A stretch of 64,000 bases of DNA from the NCBI RefSeq assembly GCF_000335475.2, contig NZ_ANAH02000004.1, positions 248,001 to 312,000 on the forward strand, given 5' to 3'. Each line of letters starts with the position of its first letter. Within the stretch, counting starts at the first letter, position 1. The notes beneath the pieces were generated by a model. It was not told the origin of the DNA. It saw only the letters and a list, made by a program, of their open reading frames with translations, and did no database searches. Positions 1 to 7,748 of the stretch are shown here, piece after piece. Made by a program: the position numbers and the translations under genes. The stretch is from Cystobacter fuscus DSM 2262. GTDB lineage: Bacteria > Myxococcota > Myxococcia > Myxococcales > Myxococcaceae.

Positions 1-424
1 CGTCCCAGAAGCGCAGCAGCGCCGCGAGCTGTCTGGCCATGCGCTGCGCGCTCCGCGGAGGGGAAGGAGACACGGCATGGTAGAGCGCACCCCACGGGGT
101 GCTCAGGCAGAAGGACTCGAAGGCCTCCCGCGCGCGCTCGGACTCTGCGTCCGGCACGCCCTCGTCCAAGTGCATGAAGACGTCGGAGAACAGGTGCACC
201 CGCCAGCGGGGGTGGGGGATGATGTCGAAATCGCCCCCCGAGTGAACGATCACCACCTCACCGGGCGGCACCTGGCGCATCCGCCGGGGCTGGCTGAAGG
301 CACCGGTCATGACGTACTCCCGAGCCCATTCCTGGCCCTTGGCGCTCACCTTGCGAAGGATGGCGCCGGTACGGCCGTGGAGCATCACGGGGAACTCGAG
401 CACCGGGGACTGCGGCGTGGTCAT
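1..424 (-). CDS. Partial hypothetical protein, paralog of the gene at 1347-2153
   Basis: This is the N-terminal 141 residues of a gene that continues past the left window edge. It begins MTTPQSPVLEFP and aligns along its whole visible length with the 268-residue protein encoded at 1347-2153, sharing the blocks ARYE-like WAREY, PPGE, HSG, FMHL and the almost identical FESFCLSTPWGALYHAVSP segment. The first 50 bases or so upstream of its start are also nearly identical to those upstream of the second copy, so the promoter region was duplicated with the gene. I do not recognise the family. Its position beside a secreted nuclease-fold protein suggests, without proof, an immunity or partner role. 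Confidence 0.75.
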   Translation of the reverse strand, partial: MTTPQSPVLEFPVMLHGRTGAILRKVSAKGQEWAREYVMTGAFSQPRRMRQVPPGEVVIVHSGGDFDIIPHPRWRVHLFSDVFMHLDEGVPDAESERAREAFESFCLSTPWGALYHAVSPSPPRSAQRMARQLAALLRFWD

Positions 425-510
425 GGTCCCGGCCCTACCATGGAGGTCAGGTACACCTCAAGCACCAGGACCCGCGCTCGCGCCCAAGATGCCAGACGCC
501 TCCCGCCCGC

Positions 511-1260
511 TCAGTGGCAGTCCACGGGCAGGTAGACCTGGCCATGGAAGCCGCTGGGCCATTCGCCCTTTTCATAGGCAGCCCGGATCGCCTGCTCGGC
601 CATCTCGCCGCGCTGTTCTGCTTCTTCCCTGGGCAACGCCTCTTCCTTCTGGGCCGCCCGCTCCTTCCAGGACGCATGGGGCTTCTCGCGCCGGTAGCTC
701 CAGCGGTAGAGCGTCACTCCGGGCTCGGGCGTGCGCCAGGACAATTGCCAGAGTGCTCCTCCGTTCTCGAATTCGAGGAGGAGTGAGCCCTCGAAGCCAG
801 TGCCTCCCTTGAGTTTCTTGTCGGGATTGACGGCCTCGTTCAGAGCCGCCAGGTAGCGCCCCACCTGTTCTCTGCCTTCCTCGCGCCCTTCCTCATTGTC
901 TGGCTTGATCTCGAAGAGTACGAGGGCGCTCGTATCGGTGATGTCCGGGCGCAGGAGCCTGACGAACTTCGAGAGACGCTTGGGATTGCCCAACTTCCCC
1001 TCTCCCACAATGGTGGAGAGATCGTCGGGATCGAGGAAGACGGTTCTGGAGGGGTACTGCACGAGGTACTGCTTGCCAATAGCAAGGTGCGCAGCCTTGC
1101 CAAGAAAAGCGTCCCAGGGCTCCCGGGAGTCTGGCTTGCGGCCCGGGAGCTTGAAGGAAGGAGGCTCCGCCTGGGCGCCGAGGGCCAGTACGAGCACCAG
1201 GAGAAAACCCGCCAGCCTCCAGCCATACCGCCGCCTGCTTCCACACTCCGTCATGTCCAC
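511..1260 (-). CDS. Secreted protein with restriction-endonuclease-like fold (toxin candidate)
   Basis: A 249-residue protein starting at GTG, six bases after a GGGAGG ribosome binding site. Residues 10-31 form a Sec signal peptide (hydrophobic FLLVLVLALG ending AQA). Residues 106-140 carry the pattern D106 or D109, then E117-I-K119, then Q132-V-G-R-Y, which is the D...ExK...Q arrangement of PD-(D/E)XK nucleases and resembles nuclease domains of secreted polymorphic toxins. Residues 150-190 contain a GTGF block followed by ENGGALWQLSW and a tryptophan/tyrosine-rich strand. The tail is charged and ends in Cys-His. It lies between two paralogous genes on the same strand, an order compatible with a toxin between two immunity copies. 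Export is clear; nuclease activity is inferred from the motif only. Confidence 0.6.
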   Translation of the reverse strand: MDMTECGSRRRYGWRLAGFLLVLVLALGAQAEPPSFKLPGRKPDSREPWDAFLGKAAHLAIGKQYLVQYPSRTVFLDPDDLSTIVGEGKLGNPKRLSKFVRLLRPDITDTSALVLFEIKPDNEEGREEGREQVGRYLAALNEAVNPDKKLKGGTGFEGSLLLEFENGGALWQLSWRTPEPGVTLYRWSYRREKPHASWKERAAQKEEALPREEAEQRGEMAEQAIRAAYEKGEWPSGFHGQVYLPVDCH

Positions 1261-1346
1261 CCCGCGCCTCCCTTCTCGGTGTCAGGATTCGAGGGAAACA
1301 GAAAGGGCTGACATGCCGAGGACGATGACGCCGGGCGCGGCGGCGC

Positions 1347-2153
1347 TCAGTGCCGCCTCAGCGCCCGGTCCCACGCGAACAGCTGTCCATTCACCGAGTA
1401 GCGGTAGGCACTGGAGATGTCCTCGAAGTCCTCTGGGCGGAGCGCGTCGAGGCGCTCGCGCAGGAAGTCCGGGTCGTTGAACTCCTCGCGGTGCTGGAGG
1501 TCGATGTCCATCCGCACCACGCTGGGAATCACCCGGAGCACAGCCTCCGTGCACTCCTCCCGGGTGGCGCGCGCCATGCGCTCCACCGTCAGCGTCAGGT
1601 GCTCGCGCACCGAGGCAGCGCCTCCGGGGCACCACGCCTCCAGCGTCTCGCGGTAGATGTACGCGATGAGCTCATCGAGCGTGTGGTGGGTGTCGAGCGC
1701 CCTAGACGCGTAGCGTGGGCCCTGGAGCACGTCCCAGAAGCGCAGCAGCGCCGCGAACCGCTCGGCCATGCGCTGCGCGCTGCGCAACGGGGGAGGAGAC
1801 ACGGCATGGTAGAGCGCGCCCCACGGGGTGCTCAGGCAGAAGGACTCGAAGGCCTCCCGCGCGCGCGGGTACTCCGCTTCTGGCACGCCATCGTTCAGGT
1901 GCATGAAGACATCGACGAACATGCGAATCCGCCAGCGCGGGCGGGAGGTGACGTCGAACACGGCTCCCGAGTGCACCTCCAGAAGCTCGCCGGGCGGAAC
2001 CTGGAGCATCCGCCGAGGCAGGGTAAAGCCACCGGTCTCGAGGTACTCCCGGGCCCACCTGCGGCCCTCGGCGCTCACCTGGCGGCGAACGGCGCCGATA
2101 GAACCATGGAGCATCGCGGGGAACTCGAGCACCGGGGACTGCGGCGTGGTCAT
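1347..2153 (-). CDS. Hypothetical protein, full-length copy of a duplicated gene
   Basis: A 268-residue soluble protein with no signal peptide or membrane segment. It is the complete counterpart of the partial gene at the left edge. The middle (about residues 95-150) is rich in aromatic residues and contains STPWGALYHAVSP and a RFWDVLQG helix; the C-terminal third is acidic and helical and ends in WDRALRRH. It is transcribed toward the secreted nuclease-fold gene 86 bases downstream, and the intergenic bases at 1253-1272 match those at 2229-2248, so the duplicated unit includes flanking DNA. Family not recognised. Partner or immunity function for the neighbouring secreted protein is a guess from gene order. 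Confidence 0.7.
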   Translation of the reverse strand: MTTPQSPVLEFPAMLHGSIGAVRRQVSAEGRRWAREYLETGGFTLPRRMLQVPPGELLEVHSGAVFDVTSRPRWRIRMFVDVFMHLNDGVPEAEYPRAREAFESFCLSTPWGALYHAVSPPPLRSAQRMAERFAALLRFWDVLQGPRYASRALDTHHTLDELIAYIYRETLEAWCPGGAASVREHLTLTVERMARATREECTEAVLRVIPSVVRMDIDLQHREEFNDPDFLRERLDALRPEDFEDISSAYRYSVNGQLFAWDRALRRH

Positions 2154-2238
2154 GGTCCCGGCCCTACCATGGAGGTCAGGTGCGCCTCAAGCGCCAGGGG
2201 ACCCGTGCCCGCGTCCACACTCCTTCTTGTCCACCCCG

Positions 2239-2268
2239 CGCCTCCCGTCCTGTCGAGCACGGGAGGCG
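2239..2268 (-). terminator. Hairpin downstream of gapN-like gene
   Basis: A 10-base perfect inverted repeat (CGCCTCCCGT and its complement) with a 10-base loop lies 23 bases beyond the stop codon of the aldehyde dehydrogenase. There is no T-tract, which is common in this G+C range, so terminator function is probable rather than certain. Confidence 0.45.
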
Positions 2269-2290
2269 GGGCGCTTCGGGAAGCAAGCGC

Positions 2291-3907
2291 CTAGAAGAGG
2301 AAGTCGGTGGTGAGGAAGTCCGACTCGCGGCGCGTGAGGATGGACTGCACGAGCGTGGTGTTCTCCTTCGTCGTCTTCGCCGCCACGAGCGTGCGGATGG
2401 AGAACACGCGCAGCGCGTCCGCCACCGACAACGTGCCCTCCGCCGAGTCCTTGCGCCCGTTGAAGGGGAACGTGTCCGGCCCGCGCTGGCACTGGCAGTT
2501 GAGGTTGATGCGGCCCACCTGGTTGGCGAACGCGTCGATGAACCGCCCGATGCGCGCCGAGTCCTGCCCGAACAGGCTCAACTGCTGCCCGAACTGCGAC
2601 TCGACCACGTAGCGCACCGCCTCCTCGTCCTCGTCGAACACCATCACCGGAATCACCGGGCCGAACTGCTCCTCCGTCGCCAGCCGCATGTCCCGCGTCA
2701 CCGGGTACACCACCGCCGGGAAGAAGAAGCTCTGGTTCACCTTCCCCCCCAGCTCGTTCACCACCTTCGCCCCCTTGCTCACCGCGTCGTCCACCAGACC
2801 GCGCAGGTAGTCCGTCTTCCCCGGCTCGGGCAGCGGCGTGAGCGCCACCCCCGGCGTCCACGGCATCCCCGGCTTGAGCTTGTCCACCGCCGCGCTGAAG
2901 CGCTCGAGGAAGGGTTTCACCACCTTGCGGTGCACCAGCAGCACCTTGAGCGCCGTGCACCGCTGCCCGTTGAAGGACAGCGTGCCCGTGATGCACTCCT
3001 TCACCGTGTTGTCGAGGTCCGCGTCGTCCAGGATGATCGCCGGGTTCTTCGCGTCCAGCCCCAGCACGGACTTGAGGCGGTGCGGATGCGGGTGCATGCG
3101 CTTGAGTTCGCTCGCGCCCTTGTTCGTCCCGATGAACGCGAACAGGTCCACCTCGCCGCTCTCCATCAGCGCGCCCACCGTCTCGCGGCCCCGGCCGTAG
3201 ATGATGTTGATGACGCCCGGCGGGAAGCAGTCGCGGAACGCCTCGAGCAGCGGACGCACCAGCAGCACGCCGAACTTCGCCGGCTTGAAGATGACCGCGT
3301 TGCCCATCAGCAGCGCGGGAAACAGCGTGCTGAAGGTCTCGTTCAGCGGGTAGTTGTACGGCCCCATGCACAGCGCCACGCCAATGGGCGCCCGGCGGAT
3401 CTGCGCCATGATGCCCTGCTCCTGCACGAAGCGCGACGAGGTGCGGTCCAACTCCTTGAGCGCGCGGATCGTCTCGACGATGAGATCAATCGTCCGGTCG
3501 AACTCCTTCTCCGAGTCGCCCTGCGTCTTGCCGATCTCCCACATCAAGAGGTTCACCACCGCGGTGCGCTGGGCGCGCATGGCCACGAGGAAGCGCTCGA
3601 CGTGCTCGATGCGCTCGGCCACGCGCATGCTCGGCCACACGCCCCGGCCATGGTCATACGCCTTCACCGCCGCCCGCAGCGCCTCGAGCGACTCCTGGGA
3701 GGTGAGCAGCGGCGTGGCGCCAATCACCTTCTGCTCCACGCCCCGTGCCGTCTTCACGAACACCGGGCTGCGCACCGGGTTGAGCTCTCCCCCCCACATG
3801 CGCAGCTCGCCCCCGATGAGGTACTCGCGCTGCTCCACGTACGCGGGCAGCCGCACGCTGGCGGGAATCTGTTCTTCGGAGGGAAAGAGCTCTTCGAGGG
3901 AAGTCAT
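2291..3907 (-). CDS. gapN: NADP-dependent glyceraldehyde-3-phosphate dehydrogenase, non-phosphorylating type (aldehyde dehydrogenase family)
   Basis: A 538-residue cytosolic aldehyde dehydrogenase. The catalytic cysteine is C317 in FNGQRCTALK, a sequence typical of GapN-type enzymes, and the oxyanion asparagine is in GPYNYPLNE around residue 185. A C-terminal CQRGPDTFPFNGRKDS block also matches GapN proteins. The family oxidises glyceraldehyde 3-phosphate directly to 3-phosphoglycerate with formation of NADPH. The segment that usually reads LELGGK, containing the general-base glutamate, reads LGLDAK at residues 282-287; related GapN-like enzymes with LGLEAK appear to exist, so this may be a subfamily trait. 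At 538 residues it is longer than streptococcal GapN (about 475) because of an N-terminal extension. Substrate is inferred from family. Confidence 0.82.
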   Translation of the reverse strand: MTSLEELFPSEEQIPASVRLPAYVEQREYLIGGELRMWGGELNPVRSPVFVKTARGVEQKVIGATPLLTSQESLEALRAAVKAYDHGRGVWPSMRVAERIEHVERFLVAMRAQRTAVVNLLMWEIGKTQGDSEKEFDRTIDLIVETIRALKELDRTSSRFVQEQGIMAQIRRAPIGVALCMGPYNYPLNETFSTLFPALLMGNAVIFKPAKFGVLLVRPLLEAFRDCFPPGVINIIYGRGRETVGALMESGEVDLFAFIGTNKGASELKRMHPHPHRLKSVLGLDAKNPAIILDDADLDNTVKECITGTLSFNGQRCTALKVLLVHRKVVKPFLERFSAAVDKLKPGMPWTPGVALTPLPEPGKTDYLRGLVDDAVSKGAKVVNELGGKVNQSFFFPAVVYPVTRDMRLATEEQFGPVIPVMVFDEDEEAVRYVVESQFGQQLSLFGQDSARIGRFIDAFANQVGRINLNCQCQRGPDTFPFNGRKDSAEGTLSVADALRVFSIRTLVAAKTTKENTTLVQSILTRRESDFLTTDFLF

Positions 3908-4069
3908 GGGGAATCCTTTCTTGCGCCACTATCTACGACCCGGCCCGCTCGCGCGCTCCTCAACTTGAGCCCGTCCAGGCCGCCCTGTCCCCACCGGCCC
4001 TACCCCGCCCCCCGGCTCCGATGCCACGGGAGATTTCCGCCCGTCCCCTTGGACCCCCAAGCAGGGCGA

Positions 4070-4383
4070 CGAGCGGTGCAGCAGGTGGAGGCGGCGCTGG
4101 CCCAGGCCGAGGCCCGGCGGGACATCGCCCGGTTGAACCTGGAGCGCGCCACCGTCACGGCGCTGGCGAATGGGAGGGTGACCGCCTGGAGCCGCACCCC
4201 GGGGACTCCATCTCCGCGGGCCGGCAGATGCTGGCGCTGGCTCGTTCCACGTGGAGGGATGCTTCGAGGAGACGAAGCTGCCGGGGAGCCACATCGGGGA
4301 TCCGGTCTCCATCCAGCTCATGAGGGAACGGCAGCCGTTGAGGGGGCACGTGGAGAGCATCGCCACGGGCATCGAGGATCGGG
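4070..4383 (+). pseudogene. Decayed fragment of an HlyD/AaeA-type membrane fusion protein
   Basis: Reading across three frames gives the central and C-terminal part of an efflux membrane-fusion (adaptor) protein. One frame has QQVEAALAQAEARRDIARLNL followed by ERATVTALANGRV, a coiled-coil then lipoyl-type segment. A second frame has GDSISAGRQMLAL. A third has SFHVEGCFEETKLPGSHIGD and GHVESIATGIEDR. At least two frame changes lie near 4195 and 4235. The fragment has no start, no partner transporter nearby, and stops at the tail of the next gene at 4383. It is a relic, not an expressed gene. Confidence 0.75.
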
Positions 4384-4384
4384 G

Positions 4385-4777
4385 CTACTCGGAGTCGTCC
4401 TTCCATTCATCCGCATCCATCTCCTCCGGGAGGGGTGCGACCATGAAGGCCAGCCTCCCTGGCAATCGAACGACCATGAAGCCCTTGCCGTCGATCTTCA
4501 CCCGCTCGGACTCCTCGGCCTTTCCACTGGCGAGCCAGGTGTCCGCTTCTTCTCGCGTGGCGAACTCATGGGAGACCTTGAGTTTGAACGAGGGATCGAA
4601 GAAGTGCTTGTAGTAGCTGACGAAGTCATCCTCGCTTCTGCGATGACGGGTGTAGAGCAACGCAATCTGTGCGAGCTCGATGACATCCCTCTCTTTCGAG
4701 CCCTCCGCCTGCTTCTCGGCGATGGAGTTCAGGATGCCGACGATGTCATCGAGATCGAATTCAGGAATGTAGGCCAT
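4385..4777 (-). CDS. Small acidic protein of a duplicated family, immunity-like
   Basis: A 130-residue soluble protein, no signal peptide. It is about half identical to the protein encoded at 6422-6814: both have a D-rich helical N-terminus (FDLDDIVGILNS), a VSHEFATREEADTWLASGKA block at residues 67-87, IDGKGFMVVRLPGR at 93-107 and a closing EW.DDSE. A third, truncated copy of the same tail lies at 5498-5551. It starts 27 bases downstream of the lipoprotein gene on the same strand, so the two are probably co-transcribed with the lipoprotein first. The repeated linkage to a lipoprotein suggests a partner or immunity role; function is unknown. Confidence 0.7.
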   Translation of the reverse strand: MAYIPEFDLDDIVGILNSIAEKQAEGSKERDVIELAQIALLYTRHRRSEDDFVSYYKHFFDPSFKLKVSHEFATREEADTWLASGKAEESERVKIDGKGFMVVRLPGRLAFMVAPLPEEMDADEWKDDSE

Positions 4778-4804
4778 TCAGGCACCCAGTCTTCTTGCAT
4801 CGGT

Positions 4805-5308
4805 TCACAGGGGAGCCAGCACCAGCGCACCACCCATGATGACAACGGCGTAAGGAGCGGCCATCACAGCGCCCACGATGACGACGGTTCCAATGACTAC
4901 TTCGGTCTTGTGTTCCCGGAGCCAGCCAAGAGCGGCGTCCATGGTTGGGAAATGAAGCGCCTCCTTCCGTGACTCCTGCCGCTCCAGCTCCTCCTGCTCC
5001 TTGATGCACTGCATGAACACCTGGAGGCACTGACTCGTGCAGTGTTCATGGTGCTGATCGGAGCCCTTCGGGATGCTGGGAACCTTGGGCTTCCGCCTCC
5101 AGCACTTCTGGAAACATTGTTTTTCCAATTCATTGCAGTAAGCCTCGGCGCCCGCGCCGCCCGTTCCGCTCCCGGCGTTGGAGCCCACTCCGCTCGCGTC
5201 CTCGGAAATGACGTGGACCTGCCGCTCGGGTGACTGCGTGTGGGCACAGCCGAGGCTCGCCATCGCTACCAGCAGGGCCATCCCTCCCGTCACAGCCGCC
5301 AGGTGCAT
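4805..5308 (-). CDS. Cysteine-rich lipoprotein with C-terminal hydrophobic segment
   Basis: A 167-residue lipoprotein. I chose the ATG at 5308 because a GAGGAGG site precedes it and a lipobox (LGC) follows at about residue 19. The mature part has paired cysteine motifs, CxxxxxxCxxxC near residue 52 and CxxxCxxxxxxC near residue 80, then a glutamate-rich helix and a C-terminal stretch of about 35 mostly hydrophobic residues after WLREHKTEVVIG. The layout resembles the N-terminal delivery part of myxobacterial polymorphic toxin lipoproteins cut off before a toxic domain. A paralog is at 6839-7339; an 18-base stretch upstream (5404-5421) is identical to 7434-7451, so promoter and gene were duplicated together. 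Export is clear, function inferred. Confidence 0.68.
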   Translation of the reverse strand: MHLAAVTGGMALLVAMASLGCAHTQSPERQVHVISEDASGVGSNAGSGTGGAGAEAYCNELEKQCFQKCWRRKPKVPSIPKGSDQHHEHCTSQCLQVFMQCIKEQEELERQESRKEALHFPTMDAALGWLREHKTEVVIGTVVIVGAVMAAPYAVVIMGGALVLAPL

Positions 5309-5497
5309 GACCGCCCCTCCTCGTGCAGTGCCACCGGAATTGCCAACACTCCCGAGGAAGGCTACACGGGCGCCGGAGCACACGGAATCGCCCCTCGGAC
5401 ATAGGGGTCCTCCAGTCAACGGACAACGAGAACAACTGGTGCGTCGAAGAGCCCGTACCTGACCAATAAACATCATCGAGGCTCGCCGCTGAAACGG

Positions 5498-5551
5498 CTA
5501 CTCGGAATCCTCCATCCATTTCGCCGGCCGCAACTGCGCTGGAATCGGCGC
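5498..5551 (-). pseudogene. C-terminal remnant of a third copy of the 130-residue family
   Basis: The minus strand reads APIPAQLRPAKWMEDSE and a stop, matching the tails of the proteins at 4385-4777 (APLPEEMDADEWKDDSE) and 6422-6814. Only about 17 codons remain. The remnant ends seven bases before the Imm52-type gene on the opposite strand, which suggests that this immunity gene was inserted into, or recombined with, a third copy. Confidence 0.6.
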
Positions 5552-5557
5552 GAACGC

Positions 5558-6313
5558 ATGAGACACTTCGACGAGACCATTCCAATGGAGGAGACATACT
5601 ACGTAGGGGCCTACTGGCTGGCACGGAAGGAGTCCGCGAGTGCCTGTGCTCCGCGATTCGAGCGATTTCTCGGACTGCTCTCCCACTGCGATCCGACGTT
5701 CTCTCAATGGTTCAAGAAAGGCAGGACTCGTGAGGCGGCACTCGAACATCGCTTCGCAAGCGATGCGGACGGTATCGCCACCTTCTTCAATCAACAGAGC
5801 CAGGAGGACGGGCGGCGGGAGACGAATGGGTGGACCGCCCATCTCTGGAATGGACAACCTGATGGGGCCGCGAGTGGGCTCGCCATTCATTGTGGTGACG
5901 CCTCGCCCCGGCTTCCCAACTCCTGCCTGCTGTATCCACCGGAAGCCCCCCCCGTGGCCGCGCGAGTGCTGCGCGCCCCACCCCTCGCCTCCATCCTGCG
6001 CGCCATGGTCCTGGCCTGGGAGCCCGAGTGGGGCATCGCCACCTCCCACGAGCATCGCGACTCGGTGACGGAGTCCGGCGAGGCGGGCACCTTCGTGGGT
6101 TGGCTCACCTACTTCTCCCACCGCCGTGGCGCCCTGCCTCCGCTGCCTCCCTCCGTCCAACTCGAGTCCGTGGAGGATCTCGGCACCCTCGTCCTCCTCA
6201 CCCCCGAGCGCTTCACCCTCGCCAACCCCACCCACGTGGAACTCGCCCGCGAGGTCTCCGAGCGTCTGGCCCAGGTGGGCCTGCTGTCACCCCTCCGCCC
6301 CGGCGCCTCCTGA
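5558..6313 (+). CDS. Imm52-type immunity protein
   Basis: A 251-residue soluble protein. The N-terminus has METYYVGAYW-like sequence (EETYYVGAYWLARKES), then a cysteine at about residue 30 and DPTFSQWFKKG. Residues 90-110 have AHLWNGQPDG; residues 145-190 have RAMVLAWEPEWG followed by GTFVGWLTYFSHRRG; the tail has LTPERFTLANPTHVELAREV. I recognise this pattern as the Imm52 immunity family of bacterial polymorphic toxin systems. No matching toxin gene lies beside it, so it is an orphan, pointed opposite to the flanking lipoprotein units. The start could be the second methionine at 5585, as neither has a strong ribosome binding site. Confidence 0.7.
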   Translation: MRHFDETIPMEETYYVGAYWLARKESASACAPRFERFLGLLSHCDPTFSQWFKKGRTREAALEHRFASDADGIATFFNQQSQEDGRRETNGWTAHLWNGQPDGAASGLAIHCGDASPRLPNSCLLYPPEAPPVAARVLRAPPLASILRAMVLAWEPEWGIATSHEHRDSVTESGEAGTFVGWLTYFSHRRGALPPLPPSVQLESVEDLGTLVLLTPERFTLANPTHVELAREVSERLAQVGLLSPLRPGAS

Positions 6314-6421
6314 CACTTCCGGAACAGACCGACTGGATGAGATGTCTAGAGTTCTCCTCCAGACACGCCCTCGCCGGGCGCGGCAACTGCCTCTCCACCA
6401 GGAGCAAGGCCGCGGAAGCGA

Positions 6422-6814
6422 CTACTCGGAGTCGTCCATCCACTCCGCCGTCCGCAGCTCTTCAGGAAGCGGTCGATCAATCAACGTCTGCCGTCCAGGC
6501 AGTTGAACGACCATGAAGCCCTTGCCAGCGATCTTGATGCGTTCCCTGTGTACGGCCTTTCCGCTGGCGAGCCATGCGTCCGCTTCTTCTCGCGTCGAGA
6601 ACTCATGGGATACTTCGACCGTGAACGAGGTATCTACACAATCCTTGCGGAATCTGGCGAAGTCCTCCACCTTCCCGCCGTTACGGATGTAGAGCAATGC
6701 GAGCTGCGCCAGCTCTGTCGCATCCCTTTCCCTTGAACCCTCCGCATAGCTCTCGATGACGGAATTCAGAACACCGAGCATGTCTTCCAAATCGAAGTCG
6801 GGAGTATCTGCCAT
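6422..6814 (-). CDS. Small acidic protein, second copy of the duplicated family
   Basis: A 130-residue protein homologous over its whole length to the one at 4385-4777. Identical or similar blocks include FDLEDMLGVLNSV at the N-terminus, VSHEFSTREEADAWLASGKA, IAGKGFMVVQLPGR and AEWMDDSE at the end; the central region around residues 48-65 differs most. It starts 24 bases downstream of the lipoprotein gene on the same strand, matching the spacing of the first unit. Unknown function; a partner or immunity role for the lipoprotein is inferred from conserved pairing. Confidence 0.7.
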   Translation of the reverse strand: MADTPDFDLEDMLGVLNSVIESYAEGSRERDATELAQLALLYIRNGGKVEDFARFRKDCVDTSFTVEVSHEFSTREEADAWLASGKAVHRERIKIAGKGFMVVQLPGRQTLIDRPLPEELRTAEWMDDSE

Positions 6815-6838
6815 GTTGTCACCAGGTCTGCCGTCCGC

Positions 6839-7339
6839 CTACAGAGGTGCCAGCACCAGTGCGCCCCCCATGATGGCAATGACATAGGGAGCGGCCACCA
6901 TGCCTCCCACGATGACGACGGTTCCAATCACCACCTCGGTCTTGTGCTCCTTGAGCCAGCCGAGTGCGGCGTCCACGGTTGGGAAGTGAAGCTCCTGCCT
7001 CTTGGACTCCTGCCGCTCCAACTCCTCTTGTTCCTTGGTGCATTGCATGAACACCTTGAGGCATTTCCCATCGCAGTGCTTGTAATGGTCTCCAGAGTGC
7101 TTCTTGATGCTCGAGATTTCGGGCTTCCTCCTCCAGCACTTGTCGAAACATTGTTTCTGCAATTCGTTGCAGTAGGAGTCGATGCCCGCGCCGCCTATTC
7201 CGCTCCCGGCGTTGGCACCCACTCCGCCCACATCCTCGGAGATGACGTGGACTTGCCGCTCGGGTGGCTGCGTGTGGGCACATCCAAGGCCCGCCATCGC
7301 CAGCAGGGCCACTCCTCTTGTCAGAGCCGCCAACTGCAT
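6839..7339 (-). CDS. Cysteine-rich lipoprotein, second copy
   Basis: A 166-residue lipoprotein starting at the ATG at 7339, preceded by GAGGAG. It has a lipobox (LGC in AGLGCAHT), the same double cysteine motif as the first copy (YCNELQKQCFDKCW and a later HCDGKCLKVFMQC), a Q/E-rich helix and the hydrophobic tail after WLKEHKTEVVIG. The most divergent stretch is residues 60-75. As in the first copy there is no domain after the hydrophobic tail, so if it derives from a SitA-like toxin the killing domain is absent. Upstream DNA at 7434-7451 is identical to the first unit. Confidence 0.68.
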   Translation of the reverse strand: MQLAALTRGVALLAMAGLGCAHTQPPERQVHVISEDVGGVGANAGSGIGGAGIDSYCNELQKQCFDKCWRRKPEISSIKKHSGDHYKHCDGKCLKVFMQCTKEQEELERQESKRQELHFPTVDAALGWLKEHKTEVVIGTVVIVGGMVAAPYVIAIMGGALVLAPL

Positions 7340-7748
7340 GAGCGCATCTCCTCGTGCCCCGCCGCCGATAGTGCCCACACTGCCGTGGGAAGCTACCCGG
7401 GTGCCGAAGCACGTGGAATCATCCCCAGGGCATGGGGTCCTCCAGTCAACGAGCACGGAGCCGTGCGAGAGCATCCGTACCGATGAACCGCTGTCTATGA
7501 CCGCCGAGCAGTTGCGTGACCGCGAGCTGCCGACCGGCGCCTCGTGCCGGCACTCACCGCGATCTTCCATGCCCTGTTGTCGCGCGTGGGGCAGCGGAGT
7601 GCATCGTGCTGGGCGACCCGAGCGACGGGCGTGTGCCCCTGCACGAAGGCTCCAAGGCGGATGCCGCCGTGATGAACCGGGAATTGCCGGTGAGCGCCGT
7701 ATGGCGCTGGCCCTGAGTGTGTCTTCACATCAACATAAGTAGCGATGC
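7340..7748. other. Intergenic stretch without convincing gene
   Basis: The right-hand 150 bases beside the lipoprotein hold its duplicated upstream region. From about 7500 to 7748 there are only short reading frames with no recognisable domain, no strong ribosome binding site and no match to neighbours. I see no RNA gene. Confidence 0.5.

Noticed and set aside
4244-4257. GTTCCACGTGGAGG resembling a parS site
   Set aside because: Two of 14 positions differ, it is far from the array, and it is explained by a conserved S-F-H-V-E-G stretch in the membrane-fusion relic.
2180-4972. 930-codon open frame antisense to gapN
   Set aside because: Runs opposite a well-conserved aldehyde dehydrogenase and has histidine/arginine-rich shadow composition typical of antisense frames in G+C-rich DNA.
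7516-7716. 66-codon frame on the plus strand downstream of the lipoprotein cluster
   Set aside because: No ribosome binding site, no domain, no paralog in the window; unsupported as a gene.
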